From Rhinocladiella similis (lineage: Eukaryota > Ascomycota > Eurotiomycetes > Chaetothyriales > Herpotrichiellaceae), in assembly GCA_024082115.1 (NCBI GenBank), contig JAMRYE010000003.1, forward strand, positions 3,844,001-3,908,000: DNA of 64,000 nucleotides, read 5' to 3'. Under the pieces are notes generated by a model. That model ran no database searches and was not told the DNA's origin. It saw nothing but the letters and a program-made list of their open reading frames with translations. The translations under genes and the position numbers were made by a program. Each line of letters begins with the position of its first letter. The first letter of the stretch is position 1. Below are positions 10,754-22,033 of the stretch, in pieces.

Positions 10754-11533
10754 CGTTGACCAGGCTGATCTGGACAGTAATCTTTAAGAACGACTCAACT
10801 ACGATTGAGCCTTGTAGACTAAAAAACAAGAGATTTGTCTGACAAAAAGAGCGAAGGGAGACCGCGATGCTAATATAAGGTAAAACTCATCGTCAGACAG
10901 GTCAAGCGTGTGCCACGGTCAGACTTCACCTGTCTATCAAGCACTTGGCGGCAGGCACTGAAGGGACTTGGAAGTCACGCGTCGTGTGGGGGGTTGTTGC
11001 AGCCTATCAATACTGGGGCTCATTGCCTCTTCGCTGCATCCCACCCATATCCTCCTCCTCTAACCGCGCCCCACTACGTGTCTCTGCGATCATTGATAAA
11101 AGCCCATATCAGTCTCCCCAGCCTTCGTCCGTCCGAGTCCTATACAGATCACTCCACGTATCTGTTACTCCACCAGAACAGACCTCAAACACGGCCTCAC
11201 TCTGCAGTCGCAACAACAAACTCATCCGTCAAACCGGCTCCCATTCCACCCACATCTGCCCAAACACGTGGAAGAGCCTACACCGTCCCATGCCCGCGCG
11301 CAAGGAGTGCGCATGACTCGTGGCACCCCTCCAGCATTCCTCGCCTCAGCGCAGTCTGACCTTCTTTGAAAGGTACTAAAAACACTTCGTCTCATTTCCG
11401 ACTCCCCCAGGACTCGCCTTCACAGTCGACTCTTCTTCACCACCACGACGCCGAATCTGACACGAGCACGGCTCTCCCTCGACTAGCTGCACACACTCAA
11501 GAACTGTGGAAAGATCATGATCAACCCCCGACC
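10754..11533. promoter_or_regulatory. Divergent promoter region (Mtf2-like / CCCH protein)
   Basis: The 780 bp serve two divergent genes. The right half (about 11030-11450) is markedly C- and CT-rich, like long pyrimidine tracts in fungal leaders, and is probably the 5' UTR of the CCCH gene. The CCCH frame is open upstream of its ATG to 11366 without another convincing start. Confidence 0.5.
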
Positions 11534-13332
11534 ATGAACAGGGGTCATTCGAGCAGTCTATCTTCGGCACAAATGCCAGGACCAACGATTCAAGGACAGA
11601 ATCGAGCGCGCAATGGGTTTGGCGCCAATGGGGAAAAAGCAGTTCCCGTGCCTGGATATGGGAATGGGATAGACAGGAAGAACAGTATCGGAGGATCCGG
11701 AGGTGCAACATTGTTTGATATGGCAAGGAGCCCTCCAAATGCCTCCAACAAGAGTAAGTCCGCTCCCAGGTATGGGGAGAAATCGACCTCTAAAAATTCC
11801 AAAGACACAAAGCATGTCCCATGCAAGTTCTTCCGGCAAGGTGCTTGTCAAGCAGGAACCGCTTGTCCATTCTCACACTCTCTCGACCCAATGAGCCACC
11901 AAGCGCCATGCAAGTACTTTATGAAGGTATTATTCTCTCTTCCATTGGTGTTACTCGACTAAGAAAAGCACAGGGAAACTGCAAATTCGGTGCCAAATGT
12001 GCTCTTGCCCACTACCTCCCCGATGGACGGCGTGTCAACCGAGCCGATCTGGATGTTGGCTTAGCAATGGCAAATCGTAACTATAACTATTCGAACCGAG
12101 AACAACCACCCTTCCCATCTCAGGATCCAGCAGAGTCCGTGTTGAACCAGCAACCTTACAACGCAGATTACTTCCCTAGTCAAGGATTCCCACTCATGGA
12201 CAGCGATGAGCCCGATGCATTTCAGGACCGATACAACCAATATCAGCCTGCTTCTGCCCTTGATTCAGGTTTAAATTCTCCTCCAACCTCACAGTTCGGC
12301 TCACCACCGAATGATTACCAATTCCCGAAGTCGCCCGTTGACAACCTCCGTACTGCACTCAATGCTCCCCTCCCACACTCGTTCGATGCCAACGGCATTT
12401 CTCATATCGCAAAATACGGACCTCTAGGGCAGTCTGTACCCGACAAGTTCGGTTTACGGTCCCCTGCATCGTCTTCCCTTTCCCGACAGCTTGGAAGTCC
12501 TCCTGACTCCATTGTCAATGTACGCAACGCTAACCTTGGCTCAAATCTTCGAAATGCATCGCCGCTTGGGATGTCCCCGCAGAACACAGAAGAGTCGATC
12601 AGCCAACGGATAATGCACTCTCAAAGACCGATCAAGATGAGAGGTTTATCAGCCAGCGTGCCTCGCTCAAACCTGTATCATGAGTGGGAAGAAAATGTTG
12701 GGAGTGAGACCGACTTGTTGCCCAATAGCCTGCACGACGAAGTTCTTACACCACAAGAAAGGATGAGACGGATGTCACGCCCAGAGCAAGATCTTGGTAC
12801 GAAAGACCAGGCACGCGGTCTTGCAATACCAACTGGCACCTCTGCCACCTCGGTCGGATCACCCCCAGCAGGAAGCCCCTCAAGGTTCAGTGCACTGTGG
12901 GCTGAGCAACGTGAAAAGAAGGCGGCAGAAAACACTATCCCGAGTACTGGCCATATCGGTTCACCTCTTCGTGGGTCTTGGATGCCACAGGAACCTTCGA
13001 GTCAGGCCAGTACCCAAGTCTCTGGCATATCGCAAGCCATGGCAAGAATGCAACTGAACCGAACCGATTCTGGCGAATCGAACGGTGGCAGGGGAAGTGG
13101 ATTGAGACATTCTTCTGCACCCATCGGTCGATTAGATCGTGGCATATCTAGTCCTGGCCTGAGCTCCAAGAAGATTGACGAAGAAGTCGAAGGTGTCTTC
13201 TTCCCTATGGACGGGGACGACAGAGGTTCGGGCTGGATTGGCCAGTCTCCAAGATTGGCACCGGTCCAGGAGAGGCCTGACGGGGGACTTCCCTCGGGCA
13301 AAAGCGACAACATGTGGGCCTTCCGGTCATGA
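11534..13332 (+). CDS. Tandem CCCH zinc-finger protein (Lee1-like), putative RNA-binding
   Basis: Two exons, 11534-11926 and 11974-13332, give 583 aa. Two C-x7-C-x5-C-x3-H fingers stand side by side: C97/C105/C111/H115 and C126/C134/C140/H144. The 47-nt intron cuts finger 2 after residue 131, and only the spliced product completes the finger. The remaining 430 residues are low complexity, rich in Ser, Pro, Asn, Gln and Gly, with several SPP/SPxG sites that could be phosphorylated. The architecture resembles yeast Lee1 and its filamentous homologues, whose roles are poorly known; tandem fingers of this kind usually bind single-stranded RNA. The first ATG followed by MNRGHSSSLS is taken as the start because upstream in-frame codons have no ATG context of comparable quality. 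Confidence 0.85.
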
Positions 13333-13939
13333 TTGAACTGCATCTTGATGGTCATATGAAGCACAGGGACTGACGACTTACGAACGGCGTCTAAAATTGT
13401 ACAGCTTTCCATCACTGCCGCCGCCCAGGATACGCATCGCTCAGCGCGACTGAAGAGAACAAAACTGCATACATATTAGCCTGGCACTGGAGTTTGCTTT
13501 CAGCATTACAGGACAGGGTCGTGGGAAGGTATGAACTTCTGGACGAAGGTTTACTCTCTCATAATTGCCTGTCATTCGGGGGGGATTGTCCTATGCCATA
13601 GATATACAGCACCTGAGTCATTTCTACTATTCAGTCTTGATTTTCCAATTTCATCAGATGCACAAACAATCTATCAATCAATCGTCTTCGAGACTGTGAA
13701 CTGTGACCCTGAAGCAAGGCTCTCCGCCGCCTTCTCTCCAGGGCCCGTAGGGCTCAACCAGGCTGAACGGGCACTTCACCGATTGGCTCGTTAGACTTGC
13801 CTAATACGATAACCAATAGTACCTTAGGACGCTGGCACTTGGAGTTCAGTATTGAACTTTTTGAAAGTGCATCCTCAGGTCGATGAGGTGAATATTGCAC
13901 ATTTTTTTGTATGACGTTGAGTCGCGCAATTTCCAAGGC
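13333..13939. other. Intergenic region
   Basis: 3' flank of the CCCH gene and promoter of the mitochondrial release-factor gene. Short open frames on both strands have no domain support, and I see no repeat or RNA gene. Confidence 0.4.
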
Positions 13940-15462
13940 ATGTTGAGGAGCAGCCGTAGCTGGCTGCTATGCTCAAAATGCCTTGGACCTTCGCAGCGCA
14001 CGGTAGTTAGGCCTACCTTTGGGGGGAGTGTTCGGTTTCAAAGTTCTTGTACGTACCCGACGCACGCACCCACGCCAACCACACGTCTTCCTCGAAGAGA
14101 GAAAGAGAAAAAGGGAAAAGAGCTTCTTTGATGACTGATTGTTGTTCCTTGTTATGCGACCGCAGATGACACCGAGTCCCAACTCTCGCCCATTCTCCTC
14201 CGACGAGCCCGCAGTATTGCAGCCGAACATGCGCAACTGTCCGCCGCCAACATTGAGAACTACGACGTCTCGATTGCGAAGAAGATTGGCGAACTGAGCT
14301 CGGTCTGTGAAGCGCTGAAAGACTGGGAAGATGCGCAGAACGTATGTCGTAGTTTGCCCCCCTTTCATTGGTACATCTGGACTGCTAGTAGTTGAGTGCG
14401 AGTCTTGCTGCGAAAAAACGGGTTCACTGACACTGAACGAATGGAACAATATAGAGTCTTTCCGAATTGAACGCTCTCCTCCACGACCCATCGTCAGACG
14501 CCGAGCTCAGATCCCTGGCCCAGTCAGACATCGAGTCCACACTATCGTCTCTACCGAGCTTGACGTCGCGGCTGAAGACGTCCCTTATCCCGGCGCACCC
14601 GTTCGCCAACATGTCGTGCATGATCGAGATCCACCCCGGCGCGGGCGGCAGCGAAGCCTCCCTCTTCGCCCAGACGCTGCTGGACATGTACAAGGCGTTT
14701 TGCGCGCGGAAGCGCTGGTCGACGACGCTGGCAAGCTACACGCCCGACGACTCCGTGCCGGACAGCGCGCTCACGGACGCGCTGATGGAAGTCGACGCGC
14801 CGGGCAGCTACGACGTCCTGCGCTCCGAGGCGGGCGTGCACCGCGTGCAGCGCGTGCCCAGCACGGAGAAGAAGGGCCGAACGCACACGAGCGCCGTCAG
14901 CGTGCTCGTCCTCCCCAACCTGCCCGAGACGGGCGGCGAGGACCTCGACTACGAGAACCCCGAGAGCGACTACTACATCGCGCCGCAGGACGTGCGGAGC
15001 GAGACGATGCGCGCGCGCGGCGCCGGCGGCCAGCACGTCAACAAGACCGACAGCGCCGTGCGCCTGACGCACATGCCCAGCGGCATCGTCATCTCCATGC
15101 AGGACAGCCGCAGCCAGCACAAGAACCGCGAAAAGGCGTGGCAGCTGCTGCGGAGCAAGCTGGCCCAGATCCGCCGCGAGCAGCGCGAGGCCGAGGTCAT
15201 CAACCTGCGCAGGAGCGTCATGGGGGGCGTGGCCAGGACCGGCCGCGAGGACAAGATCCGCACGTACAATTACTCGCAGAACCGCGTCACCGATCACAGG
15301 AGTGGCAAGGAGAGTAGTAACCTCGACGGCGTGCTCGAGGGGGGCCACGAACTCGAAGACATCATGGACAGCGTGAGAGAGTGGATGAGCGAGGAAGAGG
15401 TCAAGGGTCTTTTGGTCGAGGAGGAGATGAAGAACAAGCAGACGGAATCAGGGAAGAAATGA
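13940..15462 (+). CDS. mrf1: Mitochondrial peptide chain release factor 1 (mRF1)
   Basis: Three exons (13940-14048, 14166-14341, 14455-15462) give 430 aa. Exon 1 encodes an Arg/Ser-rich presequence (MLRSSRSWLLCSKCLG), so the protein is matrix-targeted. Exon 2 holds the helical domain, and exon 3 the class I release-factor core with EIHPGAGGSEA, the codon-recognition domain, and the catalytic loop RGAGGQHVNKTDSAVR (GGQ at residues 286-288). It reads UAA/UAG in mitochondrial mRNAs and releases the peptide on the mitoribosome. The first intron is GTACGT..CGCAG with a CTGAT branch site and the second is GTATGT..TATAG. Exon 3 between about 14580 and 15300 is strikingly GC-rich, with mostly G/C third positions, unlike its neighbours and unlike its own first two exons; long shadow frames on both strands result from this. 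Confidence 0.93.
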
Positions 15463-15994
15463 AGAAGACATTTCAGGTTCTCTGGCACCACTGTAACAAC
15501 ATCCGAACATACTACTAGCGATATAGATCGTAAAAGAACGTAGTCCATACCAGACAAAATGACTCCTTTGGTTCATGTCATCTTCATTTGCTTTTTATCT
15601 GTAGGCTGAACTGACAAGCGATCATGTCATGGTGCCTTCCTTTGCATGCTTTTATTTCTAGCTCTAGCTCGTTCCCATGGCTCGTGAATCGGTGTCATGG
15701 GTATCAATCATGCTGTACATTCAGCGCAGAGCTCCGGCCCCTTCCTCACTCGACACAATCACAGCCTGACCCAGCGTCTTCTGAGCTGAGTGAGAAACAT
15801 TCATCTCGAGACGAAGTTGTTAACTCAAGCTCTTCGCCCAATTTTTCTGGAAGTTGCGAGTTGAGCCGCGGCCTCTAATGATCCCAACGAGCTCAAACTC
15901 CTCTGTTCGGTCTTGCCCAAATCAACAGGAATTGGGCCCGACGGCCGGCTGTTCTTTTCTCTCTATCCGGTTCCTCATTCACCATCTCCGCCCT
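15463..15994. other. Convergent intergenic region
   Basis: Shared 3' flank of mrf1 (plus) and the eIF3e gene (minus). No coding potential or repeat stands out. Confidence 0.4.
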
Positions 15995-17357
15995 TCACTT
16001 AGCAACAGCTGCGCTGAGTACTTGCGTACGGAAGAATCCGCCCTTGGTCTTCTCGATAACCTGTTGATACACGCTCTGTGGAGGATGGTTCATGACCACG
16101 GTTCCAGCTTGATAGTCGATCTTTGCGTCCACTCTGGTATCCCGAATCAGGTTGACAATCCATTTCTCGCCCTCACCTTGAGACAGACCCAACCGGGTCG
16201 AGAGATCCCTAGAAAGTCATTAGTACATTTTCGTCTCTCGCGTGCGAGGAATGGGAGACATACTTAATATCAATTCTCTGGTGAATCTTGCAGTAGCTTT
16301 CAGAAATGAGATGTCGAGCCGAATCCATAAACGCGTCTGTAGATGATCCCAAGAAGAAATCCCCTCGCAGAATAGCCTCGGCCTCAGAAAGCTTCTTCTG
16401 TGCACCTTCAAAGTCAAAATCCACATACAGAGCCTTGACGAACTCCGTAACAGGATCCTGGTATTCGTAGATTTCTTGCTTGACAACTCGGACCAAATCC
16501 TTCAGCTGCTTCTGGTAGTTGTGCGAGTTGTTAAGCCGGGCACGGTTCGTAATGACGGCTGCAGCCAGATACCGTAGAATCCAGGGGCAGACGGTCTGAA
16601 TGGAGCTGATGTATGGAGCAGAGAAGAACATCTCGGTGAGCTTTTCGCGGGCAGGTTCGTAGTTGAAGAATGGGAAGAGCGCATAATGAACAAGAGATTC
16701 TCGAGCCGTTAACTGCGCCCGCGGGTTGTTGAAAAGTCTCGTCTCAATGTGTTCCTTGACCTTTTCGACCTCTTCAACCGCGCTCTCCCATTCTTCGCCC
16801 AGAATTTCGCATACCAGCTTACCCCAGGTGGCTTTGACAACTTTGTCATTGTCGGTCGAGAGAACTCGGAATCGGTAGAGCAAATCGGCGGCCTCAGGAT
16901 ATAGACCGCACTCGTATCGGAATCGGCCAAAGTCGTAGAGGTTGTCTACCATCTGCTGAGTTACGCCATGCTGTTCTTCGAGGAATTTCAAGTTGGCGAC
17001 TTTGTCGCTCCGCAGTTGAGACGTGACGGACTCGTCATTGAGAAGGTTTGTGAGGTGGGCGGATTCTTCTTCGAACTTTGCAAGATTGTTTAGAACATCC
17101 TCTCTCTTCTTCGCGTATTCCGAAGGCACTGCATCCGACTTGTGGATTTCTTTGTACAGGTTGCCGACATAGTCAATCATGTTCGTGTTCTTGAGGAGGT
17201 TGAAAATGGCGAGTTTCAGGTCATCGTATCTTTGCTGTGAGATGTCTTCAGCGTTGAGTTGATGTTCGAGTAGAGGGAAGATGAGGTGACGATCCATATG
17301 TTGCAGGAGCTTTGAAAGAAAGGCATATTCGCCCGTGGGATCTTCAATGGTAGTCAT
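15995..17357 (-). CDS. int6: Eukaryotic translation initiation factor 3 subunit E (Int6)
   Basis: Two exons, 17357-16264 and 16208-15995 (intron GTATGT..CTAG, 55 nt), give 435 aa, the usual size for fungal eIF3e. The N-terminal eIF3e domain (YAFLSKLLQHMDRHLIFPLL) is followed by a helical repeat region and the C-terminal PCI domain (about 250-400), with ILRYLAAAVI, ending in a winged-helix segment that contains KWIVNLIRDTRVDAKID. It is a core subunit of cytosolic eIF3, which brings mRNA and the ternary complex to the 40S ribosome. The intron falls in the PCI domain and splicing restores RIDIKDLSTRLGLS. It shares a 413-bp divergent promoter with the mitochondrial ribosomal gene on its right. 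Confidence 0.95.
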
Positions 17358-17770
17358 ATTGTCGATTTCAGGTGGTTGCGAAGACCTCGATCTTTTTCTT
17401 CGTCCTTCGAGGCTCTGGCAGCACTCAGGGAAGTGTGAGAGAATAGGCTCCTGGTCTGCCTGGTCTACCTAGTCTGTGGCAGATTTTCGAGGTCAATGGG
17501 CAAGATGTAACACCAGTGTCGTGATTTTGGAATCGTGTTCAGGACAGCCCTTCATGCACATTCAAATCCGCGATCACCTTTGAATTTCTGTGTGTCGCTG
17601 TTTCCAACGGTGGGGATATGTAAACTAGCCCAGATACGGTTAGTGCCAATATTCGAAGCAGGCGGGTTTTTCGATAGTCTTGGCATCTGTCGCTGTGCCA
17701 GAACTGCTGAGCACCGGTCTAACGTGCATTCCTCTGGGTCAGGTAAACCTCCTCAACAGGTACATTGAAG
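17358..17770. promoter_or_regulatory. Divergent promoter, eIF3e / mL49
   Basis: The 413 bp lie between the two divergent start codons and link a cytosolic initiation-factor gene to a mitochondrial ribosomal protein gene. No specific factor site can be named with confidence. Confidence 0.6.
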
Positions 17771-18403
17771 ATGAAAGCTCCCTCAAGTCTCCTTCTTCGG
17801 GCCCTGTGGCTGCGTCCAGGCCGTCCGCTCTGCCAAATCCGTTCCAAGTCTCACTGGATGCCACGCGAGAAATACGCCAAAATCACCAGTTTGGACAAGC
17901 TACATCGGCGCCAGAAAGCAGCAGTCCGGAAAGAACGTATGCTTTGACTCTTCTTGGGCACCTCGGAAACAGCTTCATTGACACGTATCACAGGCGAATT
18001 CAGCGCACTACGCGCACAGCGCATGACTTCTGAAGAAGCAACGAGTCAGACTCCAACTCCGACACCATCGATCACTGCTCCCTCCTCGTCGATCCTCTCA
18101 AAATTAGCAGTCATCTCAAACTTACCGTTCAAGATCTCGCGAACGCCTTCCTCGAATCTTCCTGTGTACGAAAGCACAAAGTCTGGAGGTTCAAAACACA
18201 TCACAACAATACGAAAGATTACCGGCGATCTAGAGCAGTTGGCAGGCCAAGTACGGAAAGCATTGGGTATGAATCAATACATTACAGATGTCCGCGGTCG
18301 GCGGAAAGAGACCGTCACTATAAACCGGACAACGAAGCAAGTAGTTGTACGTGGGTGGAGGGCACCTGAGATCAAGAAGTGGGCTGAGTTGAATGGGTTT
18401 TGA
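17771..18403 (+). CDS. img2: Mitochondrial large ribosomal subunit protein mL49 (Img2)
   Basis: Two exons, 17771-17936 and 17994-18403 (intron GTATGC..CACAG), give 191 aa. An Arg-rich, acid-free presequence (LLLRALWLRPGRPLCQIR) targets the matrix. The C-terminal half carries the mL49/Img2 domain: LPVYESTKSGGSKHITTIRK, then IRKITGDLEQLAGQVRKALG and the closing block VRGWRAPEIKKWAELNGF. A Ser/Thr/Pro-rich linker separates the two parts. The protein is a structural component of the 54S mitoribosomal subunit. It is transcribed divergently from the eIF3e gene and convergently with swi1. Confidence 0.93.
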
Positions 18404-19061
18404 GCGGCCTTGAACTGGCTCTTTTGATGAAAAGGATGCACTGCAGCTTGGGGGACATTGTGTTGATGGCATTGTCCTGTGGCATTATAGCCTAGCAGGC
18501 CCCCATGCTTGAAATTCAATGCTGTATAGATATGGTGAATACCCCAAGTCTGTGTATTTTTGTACAATATTGTACCAGGCGAGCACAACTGGCTCGACTA
18601 AAAGCTGTGTCTACGCCGATGATACAGAGGGAATGAATGTATTTCTGTATCAACAAAAATTCGGCGTTTACATATACAGGTCGACAGAGGGTAGCAGTGA
18701 CTTCTTAAGTCAGCAAACGCCCATAATCTAACCTTGCCCAATCCTCAGATACCTAGGTGGAAACACTCCCAGTTCTTTAAAGAGATTGATTGTTCTTAAT
18801 GAGTTACAGGAATTTTGACTTGATACACAACTTGAGGGTCTAAACCTAAAACACAATTGTACACTTGTGAGAGACTAGTGTAGACAGTATGTATCCAATG
18901 TTGATAAGAATGATTCGATTCGTTCCTCGCATCCAAGTTCAGGTCTCCTATTGGATGACCGTGCACAGTATTCCTACACTGACAAGTGAATGTACAGGTC
19001 AGATCTCGAGACCTAAGCCACGCGAAAATCAAAACCTTTGATTGCCCACTGTGAGAGGTTC
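18404..19061. other. Convergent intergenic region
   Basis: Shared 3' flank of the mL49 gene (plus) and swi1 (minus). It is AT-rich with nothing coding or repetitive that I can support. Confidence 0.4.
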
Positions 19062-22007
19062 TCAGTCCTCCAGTGCGGCATATACACACAATTGTCGTAG
19101 AATGCCAGGATCGATGTCTTTTTGTATCATGGCCCCCAGAAGACTTTCTCTCTTCGGCATCACACCCAGTGGGACCACAGTTGCTCCGTCGGCATCGACG
19201 GTACGCGCTTTCTGAACCAGTATCTTCAGCACCGCCATGGCACGATTCGAAATAGCTCCGTAACCGTTGATATCCGTTTCCTGTGGATGCCTGCTGTTCT
19301 GCTGTGGCTGTCTCGGCGCCGTCTGAGTCGTCCTATCAGCACTCAGTAACCCTACTAGTCGCAACAGGTTGCCAGCAAACCCGTCCTCGGATTCCAACCA
19401 GGTACGAGCTAGGGTTTGTTCAGAGCCAGGAACAAGATTTGCGAGAATCTCGGCTGCAAGCATCCCTTGAAGAAGGAAAGGCTTCCTAGCTTCTATGATC
19501 GTTCTGGTGTGATTCGAGTTTGCTGGAACCGGTGATATAGCCAAGCCAAAGCTTCTGGTCAGTAGTTCATGTGGCGGTGTCGAATGCGCATCTGCAGCAA
19601 AAATTGATTTGTAGTACATTCGGTTTGGTTCATCCCGAGCCAATAGCTTGGCCAAGCTGTCGACGGCAGAAGGTAGGTATTTGTGCGAAGACGGTGTGTA
19701 CATGGTGAAAGATATCCTACCAGAGCTCGGTATTGGCCCAGGAGTCGGCGCGAAGGCGAGCAGGAAATGAAGAATGCATAGTGCCTCCTCTCTCCCGGGG
19801 AGCTGTAGCGAAGTCGACAAATTGCTGAGGAAAATGACCGCATCCTTCATAAAGTCCAGAGCATTTTGGTGATGCCGTAAAAACATTTCGGTCGTGCCGA
19901 GATACCGGATGACTTGACTGAGCAATTTTAGAACGTCTGGCTGGCCCAAAACACCAAAGTTGGCCTCGTAGAACGAAAAGTTGCGAATAAGAGTGGTGAT
20001 ACAGATCAGTCGGTCGGCCGCTCGCTCCAGATCGTAAGCCACCGTGCCAAATGCAGGTATGTCTGGTAATGACTCGTTCTCTGATTTGACAGAACGGATG
20101 AGCTCTTCGTAGGATGGAAGAAGCATGTCATCTGACACTTCTGTCGTATGCTCGCTGAGGAAATTGACCTCTTCCTGAGCGCAATCAATCAAAGCATCCA
20201 TCAAGTCGTCACAATCAACCAGTGAGAGCTGCAACGCAGGCTCTGTTGAAAGGTTCGTGAGAACATCCAGCGCGAGTCTTGTTTCAGCGTGCATTCCAGA
20301 TTTTATGGACATCGTTATCGCATGAATGTCGATGAGACCCATTTCTCTTATCGTTGGTACTATTGGCTTCATGTCGGCGATGTGTTGCCCAATCATCACC
20401 ATCTCTTCTACAACGATGGGGCCATGATATCGACTCACGGGGAGCGCTTCAGGTTTGAAAGGGTCCTCGATTGGCTTCGACAGAGGTTTGCTGTAATCAA
20501 CTTCTGGTTCAGCAGGCTTGGTAGCAGCAGATGAAGGTCTTTTCTGCGGCGTTTGCCCATGCGACTGAGCTTGAATGGCATGTATTTGCTGAGGATCGAC
20601 TTGCCTGGGCATGTTCTGTGGGTGCTGCGGAGCCACTGAAGGATCTGGCTGTACATGAGGTGGTTGCATGAGTCCGTTGGCAACAGCTTGTGGCGCCTGG
20701 TGTTGCGCTTGACCGTTCATCGAGGCACTGGAGGATCTTTGATGTCGTGCATCTTGATTCATGTTCATCTCCCGCGGCGGTGACATCTGACTCTGGGCCT
20801 GGTTCTGGTTCTGGCTCTGAGTTTGAATTGCGGCTTGCGCAGCCATTCTTTGTTTCTGTTGGTTCATCTGCCAGGCAGCCTCGTACGGTGCCAGATTGTT
20901 ATGCCAGTATCCTTGCAACTCCTGGGCTGCTTGCATTAATTGCGGGGGTGGGAAGCCAAACTGTTGCGCCACACCACCCCATTGGTTCATCTTAGAGATT
21001 CTTTGGGAGCCACCATTCTTGACAACGGCGGCATACAGGCGTAACAGTTGTATGGGCCTGCCACAGATGACTGGATTGACATCCACTGATCTGCCACGAG
21101 AAGCCATAAATGCCTGCAAGCCCCTGAGAAATTCCTCAGGATTGTTCGGCTTAGGGGGTTGGAACGGTCCATGTCCTTGTGGCATCTGTGGATTGGGCAC
21201 AGACTGCCCCGAATTAGGCGGCATACCATTCATACCACGAGCTTGTGTTTGTGCTTGCATCTGGCGCGCTTGTGCTTGAAGCTGCATCTGATAGTTCCTC
21301 TGTGCTGCAGAGACGCCAGGATGCTGCTGTGGCATGTTCGGCTGAGGATTCATTCCCATCTGTGGCATTACATTGTTCATAGTTTGCCCAAACTGAGGTT
21401 GACCGAAGCCTTGCTGGAAGCCACCATTGGGCATGAAATTCTGCGGATTGTCGTGGGGAGTGCCGACACGGCTGGCATGGTCTGATGGGCCAGGAGAGGC
21501 ATGAGGTGGGCCGTGCTGCGGTGAAAACGGGTTCGGCGACGCAGTCGAGACGCGTTGATTTCCAGGTGGCGGATTGAACTGGTTCAACTGTTGAATAGTC
21601 GGCGAAGGTGTAGCGTTCGCAGAGGTCTGGAGATGTTGGAAAGGCGTCGGGGTGTTTGTTATCGAATGAGCGCCATTGGCTTGGGGATTATAACCGGGAA
21701 AGGGACCTTGTCCAGGTGTTTGCGCTCTTGATACAGGCAAACCTCCCGGTGCCTGGCGTGGAGACGCCCCTAAACTGTCGTCTCTTGCTCTCTTGGACGG
21801 TATAACAGGGTTCGTCTGATACACTGGATTGTGGAAGGTCGCAGGGGAGGCGGTGCGTCCACCACCATTGAGGAAGGCAGGGTTCTGAAATTGCGCGGGA
21901 TTTATAGTCTGAGGAGGTTGCATAAAAGACATGCCACCATCCATCGTGCCTCCAAAGCCAACATGGTTATTTGGAGTCGAGGAGGAGTCGGGAAGCCAAG
22001 GGTTCAT
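19062..22007 (-). CDS. swi1: SWI/SNF chromatin-remodelling complex subunit Swi1 (ARID protein)
   Basis: A single exon of 981 aa. Residues 1-285 and 380-520 are low complexity, rich in Gln, Pro, Asn, Met and Gly, as in prion-like activators. The ARID DNA-binding domain spans about 287-377, from NPEEFLRGLQAFMASRG through LLRLYAAVVKNGGSQRI to LQGYWHNNLAPYEAAW. The C-terminal half (about 520-981) is a conserved helical, armadillo-like region used for complex assembly. Swi1 recruits the SWI/SNF remodeller to promoters. The start at 22007 follows 26 nt after a nine-codon upstream ORF (see separate entry). The leader contains likely introns (GTAAGT donor at 22312, CTATAG acceptor at 22037), so the 5' UTR is probably long and spliced. 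Confidence 0.93.
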   Translation of the reverse strand: MNPWLPDSSSTPNNHVGFGGTMDGGMSFMQPPQTINPAQFQNPAFLNGGGRTASPATFHNPVYQTNPVIPSKRARDDSLGASPRQAPGGLPVSRAQTPGQGPFPGYNPQANGAHSITNTPTPFQHLQTSANATPSPTIQQLNQFNPPPGNQRVSTASPNPFSPQHGPPHASPGPSDHASRVGTPHDNPQNFMPNGGFQQGFGQPQFGQTMNNVMPQMGMNPQPNMPQQHPGVSAAQRNYQMQLQAQARQMQAQTQARGMNGMPPNSGQSVPNPQMPQGHGPFQPPKPNNPEEFLRGLQAFMASRGRSVDVNPVICGRPIQLLRLYAAVVKNGGSQRISKMNQWGGVAQQFGFPPPQLMQAAQELQGYWHNNLAPYEAAWQMNQQKQRMAAQAAIQTQSQNQNQAQSQMSPPREMNMNQDARHQRSSSASMNGQAQHQAPQAVANGLMQPPHVQPDPSVAPQHPQNMPRQVDPQQIHAIQAQSHGQTPQKRPSSAATKPAEPEVDYSKPLSKPIEDPFKPEALPVSRYHGPIVVEEMVMIGQHIADMKPIVPTIREMGLIDIHAITMSIKSGMHAETRLALDVLTNLSTEPALQLSLVDCDDLMDALIDCAQEEVNFLSEHTTEVSDDMLLPSYEELIRSVKSENESLPDIPAFGTVAYDLERAADRLICITTLIRNFSFYEANFGVLGQPDVLKLLSQVIRYLGTTEMFLRHHQNALDFMKDAVIFLSNLSTSLQLPGREEALCILHFLLAFAPTPGPIPSSGRISFTMYTPSSHKYLPSAVDSLAKLLARDEPNRMYYKSIFAADAHSTPPHELLTRSFGLAISPVPANSNHTRTIIEARKPFLLQGMLAAEILANLVPGSEQTLARTWLESEDGFAGNLLRLVGLLSADRTTQTAPRQPQQNSRHPQETDINGYGAISNRAMAVLKILVQKARTVDADGATVVPLGVMPKRESLLGAMIQKDIDPGILRQLCVYAALED

Positions 22008-22033
22008 GGCTCGAAGGATGTGCGGGCATCCAT
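22004..22033 (-). promoter_or_regulatory. Upstream ORF overlapping the swi1 start codon
   Basis: An ATG at 22033 opens a nine-codon frame (MDARTSFEP) whose TGA stop overlaps the swi1 ATG in the arrangement ATGA. It lies so close to the main start that any swi1 mRNA starting upstream must contain it. Overlap of this kind can allow termination-reinitiation or can lower translation. The sequence is seen directly; the regulatory effect is inferred. Confidence 0.6.

Noticed and set aside
14331..15348. Long frames overlapping mrf1 (328 codons plus strand, 265 codons minus strand)
   Set aside because: Arg/Ala-rich and Val/Ala/Leu-rich shadows caused by the GC-rich third positions of the real release-factor frame.
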